Source: an uncultured Chloroflexales bacterium (GTDB lineage: Bacteria > Chloroflexota > Chloroflexia > Chloroflexales > Chloroflexaceae). Taken from it: a stretch of DNA of 41,433 bases. The stretch is from positions 1 through 41,433 of the forward strand of contig CALANA010000123.1 in the NCBI GenBank assembly GCA_937925925.1, read 5' to 3'. Both the position numbers and the translations under genes were made by a program. Under the pieces are notes generated by a model. That model was not told where the DNA came from and searched no databases. It worked only from the letters and a program-made list of their open reading frames with translations. Positions 1-6,385 of the stretch are shown piece by piece; within the stretch, counting starts at the first letter, position 1, and each line of letters begins with the position of its first letter.

Positions 1-5
1 CCAGG

Positions 6-156
6 GCATTGCCCACGAGCGTGAAGCAGCGATAGGTTCATACGAATCTCGATTGAAAATGCGCAGCGCATTGCCCACGAGCGTGAAGCAGCGATGAGTA
101 AGGGCTTCGTTCAGGAACGTAGCGACGTGCATTGCCCACGAGCGTGAAGCAGCGAT
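6..156. CRISPR. Short CRISPR-like array, three identical 28-nt repeats
   Basis: Three perfect copies of a 28-nt repeat beginning GCATTGCCCACGAGCGTGAA lie at 6-33, 68-95 and 129-156, separated by two unrelated stretches of 34 and 33 nt. The 61-62 nt period and the central CCCACG/CGTG dyad resemble type I-E repeats (usually 28-29 nt repeats with 32-33 nt spacers), although the 3' part does not match the usual I-E ending. The array runs off or begins near the window edge and no cas gene is visible here. An alternative is a repeated coding segment, since one frame reads IAHEREAAI, but the frame is not maintained across units. Confidence 0.6.
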
Positions 157-372
157 CCCCATCTACTACAAGGGCCAGATGCTTAACACACGCTACCGTA
201 CCGACTTCGTTTGCTTCGATGCGATGATTGTCGAACTGAAAGCGCTTGAGCAACTCACAACCAGGGAGAGGCCGTGTTGATCAACTATCTAAAGGCCAGC
301 GGAAAACAAAAGAGTCTGCTCTTAAATTTTGGTACTAAAAGTCTTCAATACAAGCGCATGGTTTTCAATCCA
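157..372 (+). pseudogene. GxxExxY-family protein, truncated and frameshifted remnant
   Basis: Directly after the last CRISPR-like repeat the DNA encodes IYYKGQMLNTRYRTDFV and VELKALEQL, then hits a TGA near 271 and continues one frame over as LINYLKASGKQKSLLLNFG and LQYKRMVFNP. Joined together these match the second half of the GxxExxY family (small Chloroflexota/Bacteroidota-rich proteins of unknown role, related to PD-(D/E)XK-like folds; the E-x-K of VELKA is the signature). The N-terminal half, including the GxxExxY motif itself, is missing because the CRISPR-like repeats replace it. One frameshift plus the missing half make it non-functional. Confidence 0.75.
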
Positions 373-423
373 GGTAATCTGCGTAATCTGCGGATAAGGA
401 GGCGCGTATGTATATTGATCATC

Positions 424-640
424 CCGGTTCAAGCCAGGCAGCCGACCTTTACGAAGACCGAGGAACAACAAATCGCGCAAATTGCTTACCAGGTGATTTG
501 GATCTTTGAGTATCAGCCGCAGAAATTGCTGACCATTGAGTACATCCGGCGTCCAGAGATGCAGGCAGAAATTGTTAAGAAGGTAGAAGAGCAAACCCGG
601 CCGGCTTTACTATTGCTGCGTGGCATTTCACGGCAGGTCG
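424..640 (+). pseudogene. Unidentified protein remnant
   Basis: In the same frame as the end of the GxxExxY remnant there is a coherent protein-like segment (TFTKTEEQQIAQIAYQVI, RRPEMQAEIVKKVEEQ). It vaguely recalls the C-terminal region of type III restriction Res subunits from memory, but I cannot confirm this. The ORF then runs antisense into the flavodoxin gene, so its true end is before about 650. No start codon or ribosome binding site fits this fragment; a GGAGG at about 399 would drive only a 34-codon ORF in another frame. Treated as decayed sequence. Confidence 0.3.
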
Positions 641-656
641 TATCTGTGACTATGTG

Positions 657-1181
657 TCACGTCTCCAGTCCAAACTCGCGTACGAGCTGCTGCACCCAGG
701 CCTTAATCCGTTCCGGTGTCAATTCTGGCGCATTATCATTGTCCAGCGCCAGTCCCATAAATTTGCCATCTTCCACGCCCCGCGATTCGAGAAAATCATA
801 GCCAGTGGTCGGCCAGTAACCAACGAGGTGTGCCCCACGTTCGCGAGCTTTCGCGCCAACAATCCCGATCGCATCCTGGTAGGTATCAGGATAGCCACCT
901 TCGTCCCCCAGCCCAAACAACGCCACCTGCTTGCCACTCAGGTTCAGCGTATCCATCTGTGGAAACAGCGTGTCCCAGTCCGACTGTAACTCACCAATAT
1001 TCCAGGTAGGAACACCGAGAATCAGCTTGTCATAAGCCTCTAGCTCGCGCAGATTGCAACGGGCAATGTCAGTGACGGTTACCAGACCAGGTTGCACCTG
1101 GTCAAATTCCTTCTGGATCAACTCCGCGGCCCTGGCTGTATTACCGGTATCACTCCCAAAAAATAACCCGATTCCAGACAT
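657..1181 (-). CDS. fldA: Long-chain flavodoxin
   Basis: A 174-aa flavodoxin, a soluble FMN electron carrier that replaces ferredoxin when iron is scarce. The N-terminus carries the FMN phosphate loop GSDTGNTARAA (residues 9-19), followed by the aromatic isoalloxazine loops around VPTWNIGELQSDW and GLGDEGGYPDTYQDA, and the extra loop of long-chain flavodoxins (FMGLALDNDN) near the end. Length fits FldA/IsiB (about 170 aa). An AAGGAG lies 8 nt before the ATG. It has its own strong promoter with an operator-like palindrome, in keeping with iron-dependent control, and it diverges from the small-gene/DtxR/haem genes. The identity is secure; iron regulation is inferred. Confidence 0.96.
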   Translation of the reverse strand: MSGIGLFFGSDTGNTARAAELIQKEFDQVQPGLVTVTDIARCNLRELEAYDKLILGVPTWNIGELQSDWDTLFPQMDTLNLSGKQVALFGLGDEGGYPDTYQDAIGIVGAKARERGAHLVGYWPTTGYDFLESRGVEDGKFMGLALDNDNAPELTPERIKAWVQQLVREFGLET

Positions 1182-1247
1182 CGTCGACTCCTTATCTGCT
1201 CCTTATCTGATCGACCAGCAGCTTCAGACCAATGCACAGGCCAGTCG

Positions 1248-1271
1248 TTTTATTAGTATATACTAATAAAA
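1248..1271. promoter_or_regulatory. Perfect 24-bp palindrome over the flavodoxin -10 (candidate operator)
   Basis: The sequence with core TTAGTATATACTAA is a perfect 24-bp palindrome and covers the -10 hexamer and predicted start site. A repressor bound here would block the promoter. Fur- or DtxR-type iron repressors are the natural candidates given the gene and the neighbourhood, but the sequence is not a textbook box of either, so the binding protein is not identified. Confidence 0.7.
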
Positions 1272-1283
1272 TTTATTTGTCAA
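1255..1283 (-). promoter_or_regulatory. Sigma70-type promoter of the flavodoxin gene
   Basis: On the minus strand TTGACA (1278-1283) and TATACT (1255-1260) are separated by exactly 17 nt. Transcription should start near 1248, giving a leader of about 65 nt before the flavodoxin ATG at 1181. This is a near-consensus housekeeping promoter, so expression is probably limited by a repressor. Confidence 0.85.
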
Positions 1284-1830
1284 TTATAAACAAAAAAAGA
1301 ACCGACCAGTTCACATCTAGGGTCTACGATGAACAGCCGGTATCGTAAAGATTTAAGGTAGACCTGTTCACCAACGATCAATGCTTCAACCACAAGCAAA
1401 CCGGGTATAGCAATCCTACCTGAGTTGTGAAGACCTGGAGTCCCGGCATAAGTCGCAATCTAGCCCCGTCCAGGCCAAAGCCGGGACTGCAATGTACAAT
1501 TGGGATAGACTTGCTATACAACGCAATTTGATGCCCATACAGCCACCAGCAGGAGTTGGACAGGGTTGTGAATGAGTTAAGAAATGACAACCCGGAGATC
1601 ATACGCTCTCTATAACCAAAACACGATCATAATCTGAGCTGCCCATGTAAGCATCAAGCGCATCAAGATGCGGGTTAAGCCCTGTTGCTGCCCCGAAACT
1701 GTACACTGCTCCTGCACACTCAGCTTACCCTCCGGCTGGACTAGACGCACAGCGTATCTGCCATTGTTCTGAGAAATAGGCGATAGCAATGCCCTATTTA
1801 CAGGTATACCAGAATGAACGAACTTTATTA

Positions 1831-1846
1831 TTAAGGTAGACCTTGA
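1831..1846. promoter_or_regulatory. AAGGT-n2-ACCTT palindrome, candidate DtxR-type operator
   Basis: TTAAGGTAGACCTTGA contains a perfect AAGGT/ACCTT dyad and overlaps the first bases of the -35 hexamer at 1843. A second, slightly degenerate copy lies at 1353-1368. DtxR/IdeR boxes are built on AGGT...ACCT half-sites, and a DtxR-family gene lies in the downstream cluster, so autoregulation or iron control is a reasonable inference. Confidence 0.55.
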
Positions 1847-1871
1847 CAAATAGGTCAAAATGCGGTATGCT
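1843..1871 (+). promoter_or_regulatory. Sigma70-type promoter of the small-gene/haem cluster
   Basis: TTGACA (1843-1848) and TATGCT (1866-1871) are spaced by 17 nt. The predicted start is near 1878, about 100 nt ahead of the first small gene. Like the flavodoxin promoter it begins TTGACAAATA, which may indicate shared regulation. Confidence 0.8.
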
Positions 1872-1977
1872 CAGAGTATCATTTTGATAAAGCAAATAAA
1901 TTCTATTTGTATGTACTAAACTAAGCTGGTAGACAGGGTACCACTCAGTTTGGAATACACAAACATGAGGCATATTG

Positions 1978-2364
1978 ATGCATGATTTCGAGCGACAGCG
2001 ACTGACACGCGATGACCCTGATTGGGCAGTGTTTAGCCTGGCCGATACCAGTATCCAGATCGACCTGGGACGAGCAGGATTGCTCCTTACAGAAGAAGCG
2101 TTTCGCGTGCTTACCAATTTTGTCACGATGACGATCAGTATTCCCTTACGAGGCACAGTTACTTCCACAACCACCCCGCAGTGCGTTATTGGTTACTGTC
2201 GCCAAACACATACACTGACACTAGGAGTTGAACAAACGCTTTTTCGCTTTCGTCCCACCGAATTTGAGCGGTTTGCACGGTTGTGCCAGCACGCCATCGA
2301 GTCTCTGGAATCAGCGACGCACAACGGTAGCCTGGCGCATACGCGAACGTTCACCCGTAATTGA
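1978..2364 (+). CDS. Small protein of unknown family, copy 1 of 3
   Basis: A 128-aa protein I do not recognise. ATG at 1978 is chosen over TTG at 1975 because GAGG lies 7 nt upstream. It has no signal peptide or membrane segment. It shares with the next gene the pattern W-A-x3-LAD-x2-I-x2-DLG-x2-GL-x2-T-x3-F-x2-L (residues about 16-45) and a second block ...EQTLFRFRPTEFERFARLCQHAIESL, so it is a paralog. It is first behind a strong promoter with a DtxR-like operator, and lies ahead of a DtxR-type regulator and haem genes, which points to an iron- or haem-linked cytoplasmic role. The stop codon lies at the tip of an inserted palindromic repeat. Confidence 0.75.
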   Translation: MHDFERQRLTRDDPDWAVFSLADTSIQIDLGRAGLLLTEEAFRVLTNFVTMTISIPLRGTVTSTTTPQCVIGYCRQTHTLTLGVEQTLFRFRPTEFERFARLCQHAIESLESATHNGSLAHTRTFTRN

Positions 2365-2537
2365 CAGGACGTACGCGGTCGCTCAAACAACATGTCTTTC
2401 GCCTTCGGCAGAGCGACACTTTTTGTGTTTTTCTCTCCACCTCTTCGCTTTCAGCGAAGTAGAGAGAAATAAAGCGATTTTTTCCGACTGCCACAGGCGA
2501 AAAGGCTGACTAACACCGCCACTACGCACGTCCTGTC
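2364..2537. repeat. MITE-like element, family D (ACAGGACGTACGCGGT ends)
   Basis: About 174 bp with imperfect terminal inverted repeats (ACAGGACGTACGCGGT at the left, ACGCACGTCCTGT at the right) and an internal hairpin (CTTCGC/GCGAAG region). It separates small genes 1 and 2 and supplies the stop codon context of gene 1. A second full copy lies at 28420-28670 and a partial one near 21013. No coding capacity, so a non-autonomous element is likely. Confidence 0.7.
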
Positions 2538-2553
2538 ATTGAGGAGCAAGATA

Positions 2554-2949
2554 ATGCCAGAGAGCAGAACACATCGACTATTGGCGATGGATGGACGCGG
2601 CTGGGCTATAGTGCATCTAGCGGACGGAAACATTCTGCTCGATCTTGGTACCGTTGGTCTGATCTGCACCCCAGCCGATTTTACTACGCTGGCACACATG
2701 ATCGCCGCCGGGTTGGGATCATATGCCACTGGCGATATTATTGCCTGTGCTGGCCCTCGTCGGGTTTTGTACGCCGGTTCCTATCATGTCCTGATGTTAC
2801 TGTTTGACCAGACGATGCTGCGTCTGTTTGCCAGCGAAATGCCTACGCTGGCGGCCATGTGCCGCAAAGCGGTTGCAACCCTGGGGCCAATCACACCTGA
2901 ACCACCCTGCCAACCCACGCTGCCCATGTCGCAGTATCTGCCGAATTGA
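2554..2949 (+). CDS. Small protein of unknown family, copy 2 of 3
   Basis: A 131-aa cytoplasmic-looking protein, paralogous to the gene before it (WAIVHLADGNILLDLG, then GL-x2-T-x3-F and DQTMLRLFASEMPTLAAMC). ATG at 2554 is preferred to TTG 2539 because GAGGAG lies 7 nt before it. Predicted secondary structure is mainly beta strands followed by a helix. Its TGA is immediately followed by an ATG of the next gene (TGAATG), so the two are translationally coupled. Function unknown; context suggests iron or haem handling. Confidence 0.78.
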   Translation: MPESRTHRLLAMDGRGWAIVHLADGNILLDLGTVGLICTPADFTTLAHMIAAGLGSYATGDIIACAGPRRVLYAGSYHVLMLLFDQTMLRLFASEMPTLAAMCRKAVATLGPITPEPPCQPTLPMSQYLPN

Positions 2950-2964
2950 ATGGAGAAGAAACGC

Positions 2965-3387
2965 ATGTCGCAACAGCTTACGATCATCGCAAAATATACT
3001 GATTGGCAATGGATCGCGCAGTGTGAACACGGTATTCTGCATCTCACCTGGAATCGCATAACGATGCGCTTACATCCGGTTGAGTGTACGCGCCTGGCGA
3101 TCTTTCTGGAAGCCTGGTCTCCCGACGATACAGACGGTATTGCCTTTTTGCGTGATGAGAGTTTTCGGCTGATGCAGTCACCCTGTGGGCGAGTACAGTT
3201 CTGGTTGTATGACACCGGTTTGCAGTTGATGGTGCCAGATATGCTGGTTTTGCGTAAACTGGTGCAATATGCCGCCAGTTATGTCAACTCAATCAAGCCC
3301 GATCCAGTGTTCCCACGTTCGGTTGCCCGGTTGACTGACTGGTGTGAACTGCAAACACCTTTCGACGAAGCATGTTCGCGCAACTAG
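2965..3387 (+). CDS. Small protein of unknown family, copy 3 of 3
   Basis: A 140-aa protein, a more diverged relative of the two upstream (W-x3-CEHGILHLTW, MRLHPVECTRLAIFL, then GRVQFWLYDTGLQLMVPDM). ATG 2965 has GGAGAAG 7 nt upstream; ATG 2950, abutting the previous stop, is the alternative and would add five residues. No signal peptide or membrane segment. The stop codon TAG lies inside the CTAGTAC end of a repeat element, so that insertion may have altered the original C-terminus. Confidence 0.72.
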   Translation: MSQQLTIIAKYTDWQWIAQCEHGILHLTWNRITMRLHPVECTRLAIFLEAWSPDDTDGIAFLRDESFRLMQSPCGRVQFWLYDTGLQLMVPDMLVLRKLVQYAASYVNSIKPDPVFPRSVARLTDWCELQTPFDEACSRN

Positions 3388-3735
3388 TACACGATGACGG
3401 AAAGAGTTCCAGGGTTTGGTCATGCTGAGCGGAGCGAAGCATCGTGCGCCGCGAAGCATCGTGCGCCGCGATTGGTCATGCTGAGCGAAGCATCGTGCGC
3501 CGCGATTGGTCATGCTGAGCGAAGCATCGTGCGCCGCGATTGGTCATGCTGAGCGAAGCATCGTGCGCCGCGATTGGTCATGCTGAGCGGAGCGAAGCAT
3601 CTTCCCTGCGGATGGGATATGATCCTTCGCGTCGCGCAGGATGCCAGTCGCGTCGCGCAGGATGACGTGCCCGCCGCGCCGGAGGCCTTACCCGCCGCGC
3701 CGGAGGCCTTGCCCGCCGCGCCGGAGGCCAGACAC
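3384..3735 (-). repeat. MITE-like element, family B, with expanded tandem repeats
   Basis: Begins CTAGTACACGATGACGG, the reverse complement of the right end of the elements at 23527-23791 and 35997-36171. The interior is a run of 34-bp units (starting near 3437, 3471, 3505, 3539, 3573; GGTCATGCTGAGCGAAGCAT...) followed by three 21-bp units (3670-3729, CCCGCCGCGCCGGAGGCCTT). These repeats leave reading frames open, which explains the long false upstream extension of the DtxR ORF. The right end is not clearly defined. Confidence 0.7.
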
Positions 3736-3942
3736 CGTATGGCGGTCGTTAGGCCCTCTGGTACCAGGTGCGTAGCTACCGCCAACTGCGGTCAGACAAA
3801 AGACACCAATGGTTGCTTACTCAGCGGAGATGCGCCGCTGACAAAAAAAGGCCCTTGTTGCACCACGCTGACAACGCAGCGCAGCGCGACCAACCCTACC
3901 CGTGCGGGGCGCTGCGTTGGCTTTGTGGTATGGAGATTGACT

Positions 3943-4731
3943 ATGAATCGTGAGACCTATGCTGGTAACACACCCCGATGCCGCCAGTACCAGTACCACC
4001 CGGATCAACCAGTTGCCGCCGAGCGCGACTATCTCAAAATTATGTTCTACCTGAACGAGCGCGGCGAGTCGGCATCAATCACCCGCCTGGAACACTGGAT
4101 GCACGAATCTGCTCCCCGTGTCACCTATATTTTGCAGCAACTTGAACGCAAGGGGACGATCACCTGTACTCCTGCTGGCGAGATTGTGTTGACGGTTAAA
4201 GGCCAATGTTTAGTGCAACCGATCATTCGCCGCCAACGCTTGCTAGAGTGTTTCTTGTTGAATGTGTTACACATTCCCTGGTATCTGACCCATCGCGAAG
4301 CGATACGCCTTGAACCGTTTATTTCACCCGTGATGGAAGAGCGGGTCACATGTCTCGTTGGTGATGTTCAGACATGTCCGTATGGTAATCCCATCCCAGG
4401 TTGTCATCTGGCCCGACGTGGCACCATGCAATTACATACGGTGCCGCCAGATATGCGCTTCGTTATTACCCATATTGACGAAGAGGCACAAACCGATATA
4501 CAGCTTTTGCGCTGGTTCTTGACATGGGGATGTATACCCCAGACCACCCTGGTGGTCGTGGAAAAACAGACAGACCATTCGATTATTACCTGTCAGGCTA
4601 CACGCCAGAGTTTCATTGTGCCCCACCAGTCAGCCGCTTTTGTCTGGGGGGAGATTGTAGATGAAGGAGAGACTGATGATTACTGTCGCCAATCGGATTT
4701 TTGTGGCCCCGGAATACGCCGAGGCATTTGA
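3943..4731 (+). CDS. DtxR/IdeR-family transcriptional regulator with degenerate metal site
   Basis: 262 aa. N-terminal winged helix (about residues 28-90, ERDYLKIMFYLNERGE ... LERKGTI), dimerisation/metal domain with LTHREAIRLEPFISPVMEERV and the family motif CPYGNPIPG, then a C-terminal FeoA/SH3-like domain. The start at 3943 has GGAG 8 nt upstream; the ORF track start lies inside repeats. Compared with DtxR/IdeR, the cysteine and histidine of the C-R-W-E-H ligand motif are I and P here (IRLEP), so the principal metal site looks altered. This may mean a changed metal, a different signal or loss of sensing. Its 3' end overlaps the haem oxygenase gene, indicating one operon. Candidate operators lie upstream of the small genes. 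Confidence 0.88.
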   Translation: MNRETYAGNTPRCRQYQYHPDQPVAAERDYLKIMFYLNERGESASITRLEHWMHESAPRVTYILQQLERKGTITCTPAGEIVLTVKGQCLVQPIIRRQRLLECFLLNVLHIPWYLTHREAIRLEPFISPVMEERVTCLVGDVQTCPYGNPIPGCHLARRGTMQLHTVPPDMRFVITHIDEEAQTDIQLLRWFLTWGCIPQTTLVVVEKQTDHSIITCQATRQSFIVPHQSAAFVWGEIVDEGETDDYCRQSDFCGPGIRRGI

Positions 4732-5038
4732 GGAGCGCTTTCGTAGCCGGGCACGGCTGGTCGATACTATGCCCGGCTTTATTCTCAACCAGGTCTTACG
4801 TCCAGTCAATCCTGGTGATCCCTATATCATCCTGACGTTGTGGGAGACGCGGGCCCATTTTGATGCCTGGGTGCAATCCGATGCGTTTCGACAGGGCCAT
4901 GCGCGCTCTAATGCGCTACCAGCGGCTGCATTTACCGCACCTAACAGGCTGGAAATTCACGAAGTTATTCAAGATACCAGCCGGGCGCAACTTCAGATCG
5001 AGCCACGCGGCAAGCCGTTTCAGATACATGCAACATAA
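4676..5038 (+). CDS. IsdG/HmoB-type haem-degrading monooxygenase (ABM domain)
   Basis: 120 aa, a single antibiotic-biosynthesis-monooxygenase fold, the usual size of IsdG-type enzymes, which open haem in the cytoplasm to release iron. The residues that define IsdG catalysis are in place: N6 (ITVANRIF), W65 (HFDAWVQSD) and H75 (FRQGHARS). ATG 4676 is chosen because AAGGAG lies 6 nt before it; the track start at 4661 is that binding site read as codons. It overlaps the last 56 nt of the regulator gene and precedes a haem-type permease and binding protein, so uptake and breakdown are coupled. Confidence 0.88.
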   Translation: MITVANRIFVAPEYAEAFEERFRSRARLVDTMPGFILNQVLRPVNPGDPYIILTLWETRAHFDAWVQSDAFRQGHARSNALPAAAFTAPNRLEIHEVIQDTSRAQLQIEPRGKPFQIHAT

Positions 5039-5099
5039 CATCATGAGCCGCACAATACGTGCAATCAGATTTGGGTAATCTCTTGCTGTTGACGAGTAT

Positions 5100-6170
5100 A
5101 TGCACATGATGAGTCCCTTGCCACGCACTATGTTCCCCTCCGGGGTGTTTTTTCTGACATTAAGCGTTCTCTGCCTGGGAACGATGCTGCTCTCGATTGG
5201 AATCGGCGCGATTGCGATCCCACCGCTTGCCACCATTGCCATCCTCCTGCAGCAGATCGGGATCAGCATCGAAGCCCCGACCACGGTGCAGCAAGAGTCA
5301 CTCTTGCTCATCGTGCGGTTACCGCGTGTTCTTGTGTCAGCGCTGGTCGGAGCAGGACTGGCCGTCGCCGGAGCGCTCTTGCAGGGCGTGTTTCGCAATC
5401 CACTGGTTGATCCTGGACTAATTGGCGTCAATAGTGGCGCTGCATTTGGGGCAGTGGTTGTACTGGCGCTGGGGGTAACCCCACTGGGCATGTTTACTCT
5501 GCCCATAGCATCGTTTGTGGGCGGAGTTGCCACCACACTGCTGGTCTATCGTCTGTCATTGCGGCAAGGATATATCGATGTGATGACTATGCTACTGGTT
5601 GGACTGGCACTCAATGCCATTCTGGTTGGACTGACCGGCATATTGACGTTCACGCGCGGCGGGGGCAATCCCGCAATGGGTACGCTGTCTTTCTGGACGA
5701 TGGGCAGCCTGACGGGTTCTCTGTGGCAAACAGTGATCAGCGTTGCCCCTTTGATACTGGTAGGCAGCCTCCTGGCTCCAACCCTGGCGCGTGCGCTGAA
5801 CATGCTGGCGCTGGGGGAACAAGAAGCCCGGCATCTTGGGGTACAGACTGAACAGGTGACCCGACGGGCAGTGGTGGTGGCAGCACTCCTGGCAGGCGCG
5901 AGTGTTGCCGCTGCTGGCGCAATTGGTTTTATTGGCTTGATTGTGCCGCATCTGGTACGGCTCATACTTGGCCCGGATCATCGACGGGTTATTCCGGCGT
6001 CAATGCTGGGCGGTGCCACACTGCTTACGCTGGCCGATCTGCTGGCACGCACCGTCGCCGCTCCACTCGAAATGCCGGTGGGACTGGTAACGGCGTGCAT
6101 CGGTGGTCCGTTTTTTCTGGTACTTATTTTGCGAACACCAGCTTCTTTCGGTAGTTTCTTCCGTGCGTAG
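5100..6170 (+). CDS. hmuU: FecCD/HmuU-type haem or siderophore ABC permease
   Basis: 356 aa, about ten membrane segments, standard length for FecCD permeases. Signature blocks are LPRVLVSALVGAGLAVAGALLQ, FRNPLVDPGLIGVNSGAA, GAIGFIGLIVPHLVRLILGPDH and the C-terminal PLEMPVGLVTACIGGPFF. Adjacent to a haem oxygenase and an HmuT-like binding protein, so haem is the likely substrate; other iron chelates or cobalamin cannot be excluded from sequence. The start is uncertain (several ATGs within the first four codons, weak ribosome binding site). No ATPase gene follows, which is unusual for this operon type. Confidence 0.9.
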   Translation: MHMMSPLPRTMFPSGVFFLTLSVLCLGTMLLSIGIGAIAIPPLATIAILLQQIGISIEAPTTVQQESLLLIVRLPRVLVSALVGAGLAVAGALLQGVFRNPLVDPGLIGVNSGAAFGAVVVLALGVTPLGMFTLPIASFVGGVATTLLVYRLSLRQGYIDVMTMLLVGLALNAILVGLTGILTFTRGGGNPAMGTLSFWTMGSLTGSLWQTVISVAPLILVGSLLAPTLARALNMLALGEQEARHLGVQTEQVTRRAVVVAALLAGASVAAAGAIGFIGLIVPHLVRLILGPDHRRVIPASMLGGATLLTLADLLARTVAAPLEMPVGLVTACIGGPFFLVLILRTPASFGSFFRA

Positions 6171-6385
6171 CACATCATACTATAACAATTTTTTACCGCA
6201 GAAGGTGTAGAGGAACACAGACGGTATTGAGAACAGCGAACGGTTCTCGTACTCTGACATTCTCTGCACTCGCTGGGGTGCGGGCCTGGAAAGGAGAATG
6301 GAAACGCTACTGGTCGAATGGGATATCTATCATCTGTAGCATCATACAGCGGTTATAGTGTACATATGAGGGAGGTCATCTGGAT

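Larger units (their letters stand above)
1284..1977. other. Intergenic region with regulatory elements, no gene seen
   Basis: About 690 nt between divergent genes. The ORFs called here have no family resemblance or ribosome binding sites. It holds a TTAAGGTAGACCT site at 1353-1365 that repeats the site at 1831-1843, an enclosing inverted repeat GGTCTAC / GTAGACC (about 1319-1364), and the promoter of the downstream small genes. A short AAGCCGGGACT motif near 1487 recurs at about 11002 and 11083. Confidence 0.7.

Noticed and set aside
3822-3930. Hairpins TCAGCGG/CCGCTGA and CAACGCAGCGC/GCGCTGCGTTG ahead of the regulator as a riboswitch or terminator
   Set aside because: No T tail in the right place and no match to a riboswitch consensus I know; the region adjoins repeat DNA.
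3574-3942. Upstream extension of the DtxR ORF (123 extra codons with PAAPEAL repeats)
   Set aside because: It translates 34-bp and 21-bp repeats of a mobile element; a ribosome binding site and a normal family N-terminus mark the start at 3943.
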